Shown piece after piece: positions 47,166 through 54,646 of a stretch of DNA of 64,000 bases. Numbering within the stretch: the first letter of the stretch is position 1; the number at the start of each line of letters is the position of its first letter. A program made the position numbers and the translations under genes. The stretch lies in NCBI RefSeq assembly GCF_030064675.1, contig NZ_CP116413.1, forward strand, positions 281,001 to 345,000. Direction: 5' to 3'. Source of the DNA: Crossiella sp. CA-258035. GTDB taxonomy: Bacteria > Actinomycetota > Actinomycetes > Mycobacteriales > Pseudonocardiaceae. The notes below the pieces were generated by a model that was not told the origin of the DNA, made no database searches, and saw only the letters and a program-made list of their open reading frames with translations.

Positions 47166-48563
47166 TCAGCCGGTCCGGCGGCGGCGGGGCAGCGCGGCGA
47201 CCACGATCACCCCGCACAGCAACAGGATCATCCCGGTCCACAGCAGCGGAACCGTGGAGTACGCCGCGTTGGTGTAGGCCAGCGGCGGCGGCGCGTCCTT
47301 GCCCCTGGCCGGCGGCGGCGCGGGCGCGGGAGCGGGTGAGCTGGTCGCGGGCGTCACCGCCTTGCACACGTACCCACCGGCCGGGGCCGCCGCCCGGACC
47401 ACCTGCTCACCCAACGAGATCTGCACCAGCGAGCTCGGCAGACCGGGCAGCTTCAACGCATCCGTGGGCAGCAGCGCGAGGTCCAGTAGCCGCGCCACCG
47501 CGCCCACCGCAGCCCCGTCCCGCTTCTCGTTCACCTGCGCGATGGACAGCCGCAGAATCCCGATGTCCAGCTGCCGCAACGCATCCCCACCCGGCAGCGG
47601 CCCGCTGACCGGCACGTCCAGCTTCGGCGCCGCCGCGTCCAGCTTGCCGAGCTCCTTGCCACCACGGGAGATCCGCAACACCGGAGCCTCGTACTTCACC
47701 GTCGAGGTCTTGGCATCGCCCGTCGAGGTCGCCACCAGCTTCGGCGCGCTGACCACGTCGATCCGCACCTCACCCGGCGTGCCCGCCAGCAACTGGATGC
47801 TCGCCACCTGCACCGTGGAGGTCGCCTGCACCGCTTTCCCTTGCCGCCCAGGCACATCCACCAGCCGAACGGTCGACCGCGCACTCAGCGTGTCCGGCAA
47901 CCGCAACAACGACCCGCCCCCGGGCAACAGCCCCGGAATCGCGGGGATCACGTTCACCGCGGACAAGCTCGCCAACGAGGTCCGGGCATCGGAGATCGGC
48001 TCCACACAGGGCCCGAGCTTCTCATCCCACCGCGCGTGCACACTGCCCTCGAGCAGCCCCAGCTTCACCAGCGCGTCCAGCGGCGAGGCAGGCGGCGTCA
48101 ACCCACCGGTGAGCGGCTTCGGATTGTCCGGGATCGCCATCTGCGCCAACGAGCCGGGCAACCGGGGCGCCCGCCCGTTCACCGCGAACCCGGCAGGCGA
48201 GGACTCCGCGATGGCCCGCTCGAAGAACTGCACCGCCTGCGAGTTCACCTGCGCCGAAGCCAGCCCCAGCCCCAGCTCACCCACGGCCTGCTTGGGCAGC
48301 TTCTTCTCATCCTCATCGGTCAACCCAGGCGAGTTGGTCTGCACCGCCCCCGGCAACACCCGGATGATCCCCAGCCCCGTCCCCGCGTCAGCCACCAACG
48401 GCGGGAACTTGGGCGCGTTCGGATCGGTGAGCGGCGGCTGGTTCGGATCCACCGGCCCCGGCACCGGCGTGGTCGGCGGCGGCGCCGCCCCGGCCACCGG
48501 CCCCAGCGCGAGCAACACAACAGCAGGCAGAGCACAGACAACGGATAGGCGGCGTGCACGCAT
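47166..48563 (-). CDS. Surface protein with signal peptide and C-terminal anchor
   Basis: 465 residues, no named family. Signal (RRLSVVCALPAVVLLALGPV), a Pro-rich start (PPPTTPVPGPVDPNQPPLTD), a beta-rich ectodomain with repeated strands such as STVQVASIQLLAGTPGEVRI and STVKYEAPVLRISRGGKELG, a Pro/Ala linker and a single helix (LLWTGMILLLCGVIVVAALP) ending in Arg. It should be displayed on the membrane exterior with the tail inside. ATG at 48563 has GAGGAGG about 9 bases upstream. It is monocistronic and convergent with the GH88 gene. Confidence 0.75.
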   Translation of the reverse strand: MRARRLSVVCALPAVVLLALGPVAGAAPPPTTPVPGPVDPNQPPLTDPNAPKFPPLVADAGTGLGIIRVLPGAVQTNSPGLTDEDEKKLPKQAVGELGLGLASAQVNSQAVQFFERAIAESSPAGFAVNGRAPRLPGSLAQMAIPDNPKPLTGGLTPPASPLDALVKLGLLEGSVHARWDEKLGPCVEPISDARTSLASLSAVNVIPAIPGLLPGGGSLLRLPDTLSARSTVRLVDVPGRQGKAVQATSTVQVASIQLLAGTPGEVRIDVVSAPKLVATSTGDAKTSTVKYEAPVLRISRGGKELGKLDAAAPKLDVPVSGPLPGGDALRQLDIGILRLSIAQVNEKRDGAAVGAVARLLDLALLPTDALKLPGLPSSLVQISLGEQVVRAAAPAGGYVCKAVTPATSSPAPAPAPPPARGKDAPPPLAYTNAAYSTVPLLWTGMILLLCGVIVVAALPRRRRTG

Positions 48564-48800
48564 CAGCCCGGGTCCTCCTCGCGGCAGCACAGGCGACGCG
48601 GCCGATGAGACCGGCGTCACGCAAGGCCTAACGACGGGGGGTACTGCGGGTAACGCAACCGACCAACTCGATCACCCACGCGCTGGTGCGCGGACGACGG
48701 GGCACCCAGCGGCGCCGAGCTGCGGAAACCCAGTCTGATCTGGGAAGATCGGACCTGGCTTGGGAGTGCCGGACAGCTACCGCTAGACTCTGCTTGTCTC

Positions 48801-48874
48801 GCCGCCTTAGCTCAGTCGGCTAGAGCGACGCACTCGTAATGCGTAGGTCAAGGGTTCGACTCCCTTAGGCGGCT
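48801..48874 (+). tRNA. tRNA-Thr (anticodon CGT)
   Basis: 74-base cloverleaf: acceptor GCCGCCT pairing with AGGCGGC, D arm with GCTCAGTCGGCTAGAGC, anticodon loop CTCGTAA (48833-48839, anticodon 48835-48837) and T arm AGGGTTCGACTCCCT; CCA is not encoded. Its 3' half is the integration target of the element that follows. Confidence 0.95.
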
Positions 48875-48875
48875 C
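48837..48875 (+). repeat. Left attachment-site repeat (attL core)
   Basis: 39 bases running from the anticodon loop to one base past the tRNA-Thr 3' end, identical to 52594-52632. The preceding bases differ, so the repeat edge is sharp. Confidence 0.9.
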
Positions 48876-48883
48876 GCGAGATG

Positions 48884-48917
48884 ACCAGGGCGTTTCCGGT
48901 TCCGGAGGCGCCCTGGT
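48884..48917 (+). terminator. Element-borne terminator after tRNA-Thr
   Basis: 9-bp perfect arms ACCAGGGCG and CGCCCTGGT around a 16-base centre, 10 bases after the tRNA. The element seems to bring its own terminator, since the original one is now at 52639-52677. Confidence 0.6.
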
Positions 48918-49036
48918 CTGCGCCTGGGGTTGCAGTTCGGCCGGTCCGTCGCCGTTCAGTCCTACAGGGCTGACCCCATCCGCCCCGCCCCGTCTCGCTT
49001 CGTCAGGTCGCTGACATGGGTGTAGTTCTGCGTGAT

Positions 49037-49056
49037 TCACCTAGTCGTCTAGGTGA
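49037..49056. promoter_or_regulatory. Perfect palindrome TCACCTAG-TCGT-CTAGGTGA
   Basis: 8-bp arms and a 4-base centre, followed within 40 bases by AGAGGAG but by no gene in the plus direction. It is probably an operator whose gene was deleted. A related sequence (GACGGCTAGATGAGT) occurs in the GntR-NUDIX intergenic region at about 49913-49927. Confidence 0.5.
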
Positions 49057-49118
49057 GTCTCAAAGCAAACAGAAGTCTAGAGGAGTGCAACTAGTCATCG
49101 CTTCCGCAACCACGAAGT

Positions 49119-49896
49119 TCAGTCGGTCGGGATGTCGTACTCCAGCACATGGACGTGCGCGATCTTCACGGTGTCGCACACCTCCACAGCCCGCTCCGAC
49201 TGGTCAAACGCCGTGCGCAGCAACGTGATCACCGGAACACCAGGCCCGATCTCCAACACCTTCCGCTCCTCCGGCGTCGGCATCCGGGCCGAGATCTCCT
49301 CCTTCACGTGCGCGAGCTCGCGCCCGGCCTCCGCCAGTCGCGCGTAGATGTCACCGGGCCTGGGGCTGGCCTCCGTGACGGCAGTCCCGGCCGCCACCTT
49401 CTCCGGGATGTACGACGTGGCGACCTCGATCGGTCGACCGTCCGCAAGGTAGCGCCGTGACCGCACGATGACCCGTTCCGAGGCGAGATCTCCAGCCGCT
49501 CAGCGATGTCCGCGGAGACAGTCTCGTTGGTTACGCGGATCTGATCAACACCGATTGAGTAGGCCGCGGCTTCGGCCTCCACGAGGAACGCCGGCTTTCC
49601 TTGCTCCCGGTGCTTCCTGGAGAACCGATCCGAAGCCAGCCGCCGCACGGGCGGAGCCGACCGCGCGAAAACACCCTTGCCATGTTCCGCGACGACCAGG
49701 CCTCACTACGCAGTTCCTGTATCGCCTGCCGAACCGTCATCCGAGCAACGCCGAAGTGCTCGATGAGCGCACTCTCCGAAGGGAGCTTTTCGCTCGCCGG
49801 GATTCGCCCAAGCTTGATTTGCTCACGCAGGAGATCGGCTATCTGACGGTAAGGTGAGCGATCGTCCGACCGATTGACAGTACCGAGATCCAGCAC
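49119..49896 (-). pseudogene. GntR (HutC/KorSA-like) regulator with two frameshifts
   Basis: Three consecutive frames give one GntR protein: winged helix SPYRQIADLLREQIKLGRIP with PSESALIEHFGVARMTVRQA; then, in another frame, GLVVAEHGKGVFARSAPPVR to VTNETVSADIAERLE; then RSRRYLADGRPIEVATSYIP to HVLEYDIPTD, a UTRA-type effector domain. One base is missing near 49701 (GAGGCC for an expected GAGGGCC on the minus strand) and one near 49485. If real, the repressor is dead. It probably controlled the element's transfer or maintenance genes. Confidence 0.85.
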
Positions 49897-49903
49897 AGCT
49901 CAC

Positions 49904-49943
49904 TCTCTCATAGACGGCTAGATGAGTTCTGTCTCTCATAGAC
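49904..49943. promoter_or_regulatory. Direct repeats in GntR-NUDIX divergent promoter
   Basis: TCTCTCATAGAC occurs at 49904-49915 and 49932-49943; the second copy extends to the imperfect palindrome GTCT-CTCAT-AGAC. These are likely binding sites for the GntR repressor. Confidence 0.5.
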
Positions 49944-49967
49944 CACCCTCGAAGGAAAGTGGAGGGC

Positions 49968-50396
49968 ATGACCGACACGCACAAGTACTCAGTCAGCGTC
50001 GCCGGAATCGTCGTCACCGACCGCGACCGCGTGCTGGTCATCCGACGCGGGGACAACGGCCATTGGGAGCCGCCAGGTGGAGTACTCGAACATGACGAGA
50101 CGTTCGAGGAGGGGATAATGCGAGAAGTGCAAGAGGAGACCAGAATGCTGGTTCACGTTGGCAACCTTACCGGTGTCTATAAGAATATGGCTCAAGACAT
50201 TGCCGCCCTGACATTCCGGTCTCTCCCCATTTCTGCTGACGTTAAGGGTGCGGATGAAGCTGCGGACGTTCGCTGGATGACATTGCCTGAGATTGAGTCA
50301 GTTATGGCCCCAGTTCGCGCCGTGAGGGTTACGGATTCTATCCGTAGCCATGATAGATTCAATCATTCAATTTGTCTCTTGCACTCTAGGTTGTAA
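49968..50396 (+). CDS. NUDIX hydrolase
   Basis: 142-residue NUDIX-fold pyrophosphohydrolase. The box reads GGVLEHDETFEEGIMREVQE with ET following, matching Gx5Ex7REUxEE. The substrate (nucleoside diphosphate derivative) cannot be told. It is divergent from the GntR pseudogene, the arrangement seen in pSAM2-like elements. The 5' half has host-like composition and the last third is AT-richer. The ATG at 49968 is near GGAGGG; a GTG at 49959 is an alternative start. Confidence 0.88.
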   Translation: MTDTHKYSVSVAGIVVTDRDRVLVIRRGDNGHWEPPGGVLEHDETFEEGIMREVQEETRMLVHVGNLTGVYKNMAQDIAALTFRSLPISADVKGADEAADVRWMTLPEIESVMAPVRAVRVTDSIRSHDRFNHSICLLHSRL

Positions 50397-50407
50397 TGAG
50401 TGTGGAG

Positions 50408-51853
50408 CTATTTGCTATCTTTCTTCTTTCGTGTGAAAGTCTTCTTCTCTGGAGCTTCCGGAGCGCTTGTACCGGTAAACTTTTGCCAGGCTGCTGATCC
50501 GCCGCCCTTGCCGGGTACGCGTTCAATCTGCTGTCTGCCGGCAAGTCGGTAGAATAGTGTCTTGACGGTGTTTTCTGATCCGATCCCGGTGAGTTGTCGG
50601 ACTGTCTTGTTGGTAATTTCCGGAAATTTATCCAGATAATCCATAATCATCTGCTCGGGCGAGGCAAGCTTCTGATGCTTAATTTCAACGATAACAGAGT
50701 GGGCTGACTCGCGAATAATTGGCTGCTTTAGCTTAAGTTTCTTCATGGCCGCAAAAGCAGTGTTGAGACCCTCGCCGATATCCTTGTTTGGCGGATCGGG
50801 AAACTTGTTGATCCAGCGAACAATGCTGCCATTTCGGGAGTAGCGTTCACTCAGGATATTCTCTGCGGTAATGTGTGCTGGTAGTTTCCCAGGGCTTTCG
50901 ATCTCAACTCTGTTGTCGAAGATTCGCACGTGGACGTCGTCGGCTGTGCCGTAATCCCGATGCAAGACAGCATTTGTGATGATCTCATGCAGGGTTTCTT
51001 TCGGATACTCGATGTACTCAAGCCCGGAAGGACCAAGAAGCTGGATTTCTTGGATCAGCTCAGTCGTCTTCTCTACCGCTGCGTAGATCTGCTTGTATAG
51101 GCAGCCTTCAATTGTGATTGGCGAGAAGGCAAGGTTCTCGCGCGAGCCCTCTTGGTCGGTCGTTTTATATCGATAAATCTTGATGGCTGAGCGCTTTGGT
51201 AACGCCGCTTGTGGTTCGTCGCCAAAAAGCAGAACTGCCGCTACTGTCGGCTTTTCTCCGTGTCTGAGAAGTTGCTTGCCGAGAAATATTTCCGGCTCAA
51301 CAATAGGGACAATCGAAAGCATGAACTCAATTATCGTTTCAGAGTTGCTTACGAAGTTCAGCGGGACGGAAACGGTCTCAGTTTCAAATGATGTGATCCC
51401 CTTATTTCGGTTCAGTACTTGAAGCGCTTCTTCGGTCCTTACGGGGATATTCTGGGCACCTCGACGAATAAATGGATTTCCGTCTGTTGCCTTTTTGATA
51501 TCTTTGGACTTCTGGATGTTTACTCGAAGTACTAGGCCATCTCTGCCGGATGCCTTCTTTAGGAACTCGTAACTGAAGTATTGGCCAAGCGGGAAAAGGT
51601 CCTCGAAAGCTTGTATGTGACCGTTTGCATCCTCAATCTGTGAGAATCCTCGCCACTTCCTCTTGTTCTCCCCCTTGTCTTCGTCAATTCCTATGTATAG
51701 TTCTCCTCCGTCGGTATTGGCAAACGCAGCAATTGATCTACTCAGTTTCGACGGAGCAACTTCGATGGCCTTCAGGTCAGCAAAGTGACCCTCTTCAAGG
51801 GTGAGAACTCTAGTTATCTCGCCCTGGGTCACTGTGGTGACTTGGATTGACAT
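50408..51853 (-). CDS. Schlafen AlbA_2 domain ATP-binding protein, low GC
   Basis: 481 residues. The N-terminal part is an AlbA_2/Schlafen-type domain (EEGHFADLKAIEVAPSKLSR, IAAFANTDGGELYIGIDEDK), then a central part with FIRRGAQNIPV, then an HATPase_c_4-like domain (YPKETLHEIITNAVLHRDYG, VRIFDNRVEIESPGKLPAHI) and a winged helix near MIMDYLDKFPEITNKTVRQL; the tail is Lys-rich. Such proteins act as regulators or, in islands, as putative defence factors. The codon use is AT-rich, with codons such as AAA, ATT and GAA rare elsewhere here, so it is foreign even to the element. The start could be ATG at 51853 or TTG at 51859. Confidence 0.85.
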   Translation of the reverse strand: MSIQVTTVTQGEITRVLTLEEGHFADLKAIEVAPSKLSRSIAAFANTDGGELYIGIDEDKGENKRKWRGFSQIEDANGHIQAFEDLFPLGQYFSYEFLKKASGRDGLVLRVNIQKSKDIKKATDGNPFIRRGAQNIPVRTEEALQVLNRNKGITSFETETVSVPLNFVSNSETIIEFMLSIVPIVEPEIFLGKQLLRHGEKPTVAAVLLFGDEPQAALPKRSAIKIYRYKTTDQEGSRENLAFSPITIEGCLYKQIYAAVEKTTELIQEIQLLGPSGLEYIEYPKETLHEIITNAVLHRDYGTADDVHVRIFDNRVEIESPGKLPAHITAENILSERYSRNGSIVRWINKFPDPPNKDIGEGLNTAFAAMKKLKLKQPIIRESAHSVIVEIKHQKLASPEQMIMDYLDKFPEITNKTVRQLTGIGSENTVKTLFYRLAGRQQIERVPGKGGGSAAWQKFTGTSAPEAPEKKTFTRKKKDSK

Positions 51854-52593
51854 AGGCAAGATCCTGTCATGAATAGGGTGTTGGAACTAGTGCTTCTTGC
51901 TCGGCCTGCCGAGTGAGTAACTGGCAAGTGCGTGTTGCCGAATTCGACTCTATGGGACCAAGGCGCGCCGCCGGGCGGCGCGCGGTGGGTGCGCTCGGCG
52001 TGCGCCAGGCGCACCCACCCGGACAAGGCCGCCATCCGCTTCGCTGCGGCGGCCGGTCTGTCGCCGCGCCCGGCGACGCGGGCAGTTCCTCTCGCACCGG
52101 TAGCCGCGCCGTCCAAGAACCGATCTGCCAGCCGGGGCCAGGCCGTCACGGTCGCCCGCCGGGTGACCCGCCTGAGCTGGTTCGGGCGATCGACGCCCGA
52201 CGACGCTCGGCGCCGACGGCCAACGAGTATCGGCAGACGCTCAGCGCAGCGGCTCAACGCCAGTGGCTGACGGAGCCAGGTCGACTCATCCGGGCGCGCG
52301 CAGCGCAGCCGCCAGCAGTGGCTCGGAGCCTTGTCGACGGGCGGTTCGGCGGTCATGCCCGTTCGTCGAACGGCCCGGCCTAGGCGTGTCGCGTGTGGAC
52401 GAAGATGCGCCGGATGGAGACGTGAACGTTACCGCTCCGACGCTGGTGAGGGCGGCTCAGTGGCTGCGGTCAGGGTTGCAGTTCGAGTTAAAGTTCGGGG
52501 CGATCCGACGCCGTTCGCGGTTGTCCGTCCAACCCCGCAGACCGGCAATGCGAACCAGGTCGAACCCCGGCGGACTGGGCTTGACCTGACCCC
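51854..52593. other. Non-coding right end of the element
   Basis: No gene supported in six frames; open frames here give Arg/Ala-rich translations without motifs, and no recombinase His-x-x-Arg...Tyr pattern was seen. It holds two adjacent strong inverted repeats at 51965-52019 and returns to high GC. It may be decayed transfer or replication DNA. Confidence 0.6.
51965..52019. repeat. Two adjacent inverted repeats
   Basis: First, GCGCCGCC-G-GGCGGCGC (51965-51981). Second, 11-bp perfect arms GGTGGGTGCGC (51984-51994) and GCGCACCCACC (52009-52019) with a 14-base loop. They may form a terminator for the AlbA-type gene's upstream neighbour, or an origin or processing site. Confidence 0.7.
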
Positions 52594-52632
52594 TAATGCG
52601 TAGGTCAAGGGTTCGACTCCCTTAGGCGGCTC
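52594..52632 (+). repeat. Right attachment-site repeat (attR core)
   Basis: 39-base copy of 48837-48875: the 3' half of tRNA-Thr without its 5' half. It marks the original chromosomal end of the tRNA gene. Confidence 0.9.
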
Positions 52633-52638
52633 AGCAAG

Positions 52639-52677
52639 CAGAAGACCTAGGTCAGCACATGTGACCTGGGTCTTCTG
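52639..52677 (+). terminator. Original tRNA-Thr terminator, now displaced
   Basis: 16-bp stem (two G-T pairs) with a 7-base loop directly after attR. It is 3.76 kb from the intact tRNA because of the insertion. Confidence 0.8.
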
Positions 52678-52722
52678 CCGTTCGGGGCCCGGTTCTGTCG
52701 GGGTGATCCGGAAGATGGCGGG

Positions 52723-53028
52723 GTGACTTCAGCGATGGCGCGATGCGAACGTTGTGACCTGCCCGTGGGCCAGTGTCCGCACACCCGGCGGCGGGTCGTG
52801 GTGCGCACCGAACCGGATCTCATCCTGGTGAGCCGGACCAACACCGCGCACCTGCCCGGCGCCTGCAACCACGACGCCCCGCCCGACTACCGGGGCTGGG
52901 GCGAGATCCGCGGGGTGCCGCGGGCCTGGGAGCGGTTGGGCAACGCCGAGGCCATTCCCGCGACCGGTGGGGACAATCCCGCGCGGGTGGCGGACAAGCG
53001 GTGCCGGCACTGTGCCGCCTCGAGTTGA
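52723..53028 (+). CDS. Small protein with cysteine pairs
   Basis: 101 residues, no named family. The N terminus has a zinc-ribbon-like MARCERCDLPVGQCPH, the C terminus KRCRHCAASS, so two Cys pairs could bind one metal. Between them are a beta-like stretch and Pro/Gly turns. GGAAGA lies 7 bases before GTG 52723; ATG 52735 is an alternative start. Confidence 0.6.
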   Translation: MTSAMARCERCDLPVGQCPHTRRRVVVRTEPDLILVSRTNTAHLPGACNHDAPPDYRGWGEIRGVPRAWERLGNAEAIPATGGDNPARVADKRCRHCAASS

Positions 53029-53032
53029 GGCT

Positions 53033-53120
53033 GGTCAGCCCATCGACTTCTGGCCGTCGAGGGACTCGCGGATGATGTCCGCGTGGCCGGCGTGCTGGGC
53101 GGTTTCGGCGATCAGGTGGG
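53033..53120 (+). repeat. 88-bp direct repeat, copy 1
   Basis: Identical to 53543-53630, covering the 3' ends of the two DinB genes, while their 5' parts are clearly diverged. Confidence 0.85.
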
Positions 53121-53538
53121 TGATCACCCGGCGGGCGGTCCACGAGCCCTTCTCGAACCAGGGGGCCTCGGGCAGGGGGTGGGCCACGTCCAGGGTGGGC
53201 AGGGTGGCGATGAGGGCGTCGGTGCGCTGGGCGGTTTCGGTGTAGCGGGCCAGCAGCGCCGCCAGGGTCTCGCCGGGCTTGGGGGTGAAGGTGTCGGTCC
53301 AGGTCTCGCCTGCTTCCTCGTCCCAGGTCATCACCTCCTGGCCGTGCTGGATGAAGTGGGCCCAGCCCGCTTCGGCGCCGTCGACGTGCTTGATCAGGCC
53401 GGCCAGGGTGAGCTCGCTGGCGGTGGTGCGCTGGGTGGCCTGCTCGTCGGTGAGGTTCTGGGTGGTCAGGCGGAGGAAGTTCCGGGCGTTGGCGAGCGCG
53501 TCGAGCAGGTCGGCGCGCTCGCCCGTCGGCGTGGTCAT
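53035..53538 (-). CDS. DinB / DUF664 family protein, copy 1
   Basis: 167-residue four-helix DinB-like protein (mycothiol-dependent enzyme superfamily). It starts ERADLLDALANARNFLRLTT, has LIKHVDGAEAGWAHFIQHG with the first metal His, and HLIAETAQHAGHADIIRESL with the other two His. The role could be a thiol-dependent transferase or isomerase; the substrate is unknown. The 3' end is identical in DNA to the neighbouring paralogue. Confidence 0.88.
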   Translation of the reverse strand: MTTPTGERADLLDALANARNFLRLTTQNLTDEQATQRTTASELTLAGLIKHVDGAEAGWAHFIQHGQEVMTWDEEAGETWTDTFTPKPGETLAALLARYTETAQRTDALIATLPTLDVAHPLPEAPWFEKGSWTARRVITHLIAETAQHAGHADIIRESLDGQKSMG

Positions 53539-53542
53539 CTCG

Positions 53543-53630
53543 GGTCAGCCCATCGACTTCTGGCCGTCGAGGGACTCGCGGATGATGTCCGCGTGGCCGG
53601 CGTGCTGGGCGGTTTCGGCGATCAGGTGGG
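53543..53630 (+). repeat. 88-bp direct repeat, copy 2
   Basis: Partner of 53033-53120, offset 510 bases. Confidence 0.85.
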
Positions 53631-54069
53631 CGAAGACCCGGCGGGCGGACCAGGCGGCGCCCGGCTCGAACCAGGGGGCCTCGGGCAGGGGGTGGGCCAG
53701 GTCGAGGCTGGGCAGGGTGGCGATCAGCTCGTCGGTGCGCTGGGCGATCTCGGCGTAGCGGGCCAGCAGCACCTCCAGGGTCTCCGCCTCGCTGATGTTC
53801 CAGGCCTCGGCCCAGTCGGTCTCCTCCATCGCCATGGCCGAGGGGCCTTCCAGGATGAAGTCGACCCAGCCCTTCTCGGTGTTCGCCACGTGCTTGATCA
53901 GCTTGGCGATGGTCAGCTCGCTGACGGTGGTGTTCTTGTTCGCCTGCTCGTCGGTCAGCCCCTGCGCGGTGTGCCGGAGGAAGAACCGGGTCTTGCCCAG
54001 GGTCTCCAGCAGGTCGGCGCGCTCGCCGGTCAGAGTGGTGTCGGTGCTGATCGGTGCGGAGCTGGTCAT
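53545..54069 (-). CDS. DinB / DUF664 family protein, copy 2
   Basis: 174-residue paralogue of the preceding gene: ERADLLETLGKTRFFLRHTA, LIKHVANTEKGWVDFILEG, and the same C-terminal HLIAETAQHAGHADIIRESL. It lies 6 bases upstream of copy 1 in the same direction, probably one operon. GAGGAAGG precedes the ATG. Confidence 0.88.
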   Translation of the reverse strand: MTSSAPISTDTTLTGERADLLETLGKTRFFLRHTAQGLTDEQANKNTTVSELTIAKLIKHVANTEKGWVDFILEGPSAMAMEETDWAEAWNISEAETLEVLLARYAEIAQRTDELIATLPSLDLAHPLPEAPWFEPGAAWSARRVFAHLIAETAQHAGHADIIRESLDGQKSMG

Positions 54070-54186
54070 CGGATCTGCCTTCCTCGTTTGGGCTGCTGGG
54101 GACTACGTTATGAGCCCTATAGGTCAGCTACGGTCCTAATTTGGAAACAAGTTTGGGGACGTTTTCCGGCGGGGCATGCTGGGGTG

Positions 54187-54642
54187 GTGACCACCGCCGC
54201 GGTGACCGAGCCGACCGGGCGCAGGCTGACCGTGGCCGGTGTGGCCGGGGTGCTGCCCGGACTGGTGATGTGGCTGGTCAACGCGCTGATCACCGGTCAG
54301 GTGCTGTGCACCAACCAGGGCTTCAACTGCCTCGGCGTGGCGCTGCTGGCCTTCCCGCTGGGCGTGGTGGCTGGGGCGGGGCTGGCCTGGCTGGCGCTGC
54401 ACCTGGCCGGGGTCGAGCGGGCGTGGCGGATCGCGCTGCTCGGGCCGGTCGGGATCTGGGCGGCCGGCCGGGTGCTGACCGAGCTGTCCGTGCCGCTGCC
54501 GCAGCCGGTGTTGTTGCTGCTCTACGGGGTGCTCGGGTACCTGGTCGCCGCTTTCGCCACCGCGTCCAGGGTGGCCTGGCCGTGGCGGCTCGGGGTGGCG
54601 TTGCTGGTGCTGGTGCCCGCGCTGCTGCTGAGCGTGGGCTGA
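54187..54642 (+). CDS. Four-helix membrane protein
   Basis: 151 residues with about four hydrophobic segments (LTVAGVAGVLPGLVMWLVNA, LGVALLAFPLGVVAGAGLAW, PVLLLLYGVLGYLVAAFATA, LGVALLVLVPALLLS) and one loop with two cysteines (VLCTNQGFNCLG). No family is recognised. GTG at 54187 is 6 bases after CATGCT, suggesting a leaderless message. Confidence 0.65.
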   Translation: MTTAAVTEPTGRRLTVAGVAGVLPGLVMWLVNALITGQVLCTNQGFNCLGVALLAFPLGVVAGAGLAWLALHLAGVERAWRIALLGPVGIWAAGRVLTELSVPLPQPVLLLLYGVLGYLVAAFATASRVAWPWRLGVALLVLVPALLLSVG

Positions 54643-54646
54643 GCGC

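Larger units (their letters stand above)
48837..52632. mobile_element. tRNA-Thr-integrated element (3.76 kb), integrase not visible
   Basis: Bounded by the 39-bp direct repeat of the tRNA 3' half, the classic scar of tyrosine-recombinase integration. It carries a broken GntR gene, a NUDIX gene, a low-GC AlbA-type gene and about 740 bases of non-coding DNA. GC content of its centre (about 50.1-51.9 kb) is far below that of the chromosome. A GntR (KorSA-like) plus NUDIX pair is, from memory, typical of actinomycete integrative conjugative elements related to pSAM2, which makes this a probable remnant or satellite; that link is inferred. Confidence 0.85.

Noticed and set aside
51860-52593. Integrase remnant
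   Set aside because: Six-frame reading shows no tyrosine-recombinase motif; only low-information Arg/Ala-rich frames.
52594-52632. A second tRNA-Thr gene
   Set aside because: Only the 3' half from the anticodon loop onward is present; no 5' half precedes it, so it is an attachment-site copy.
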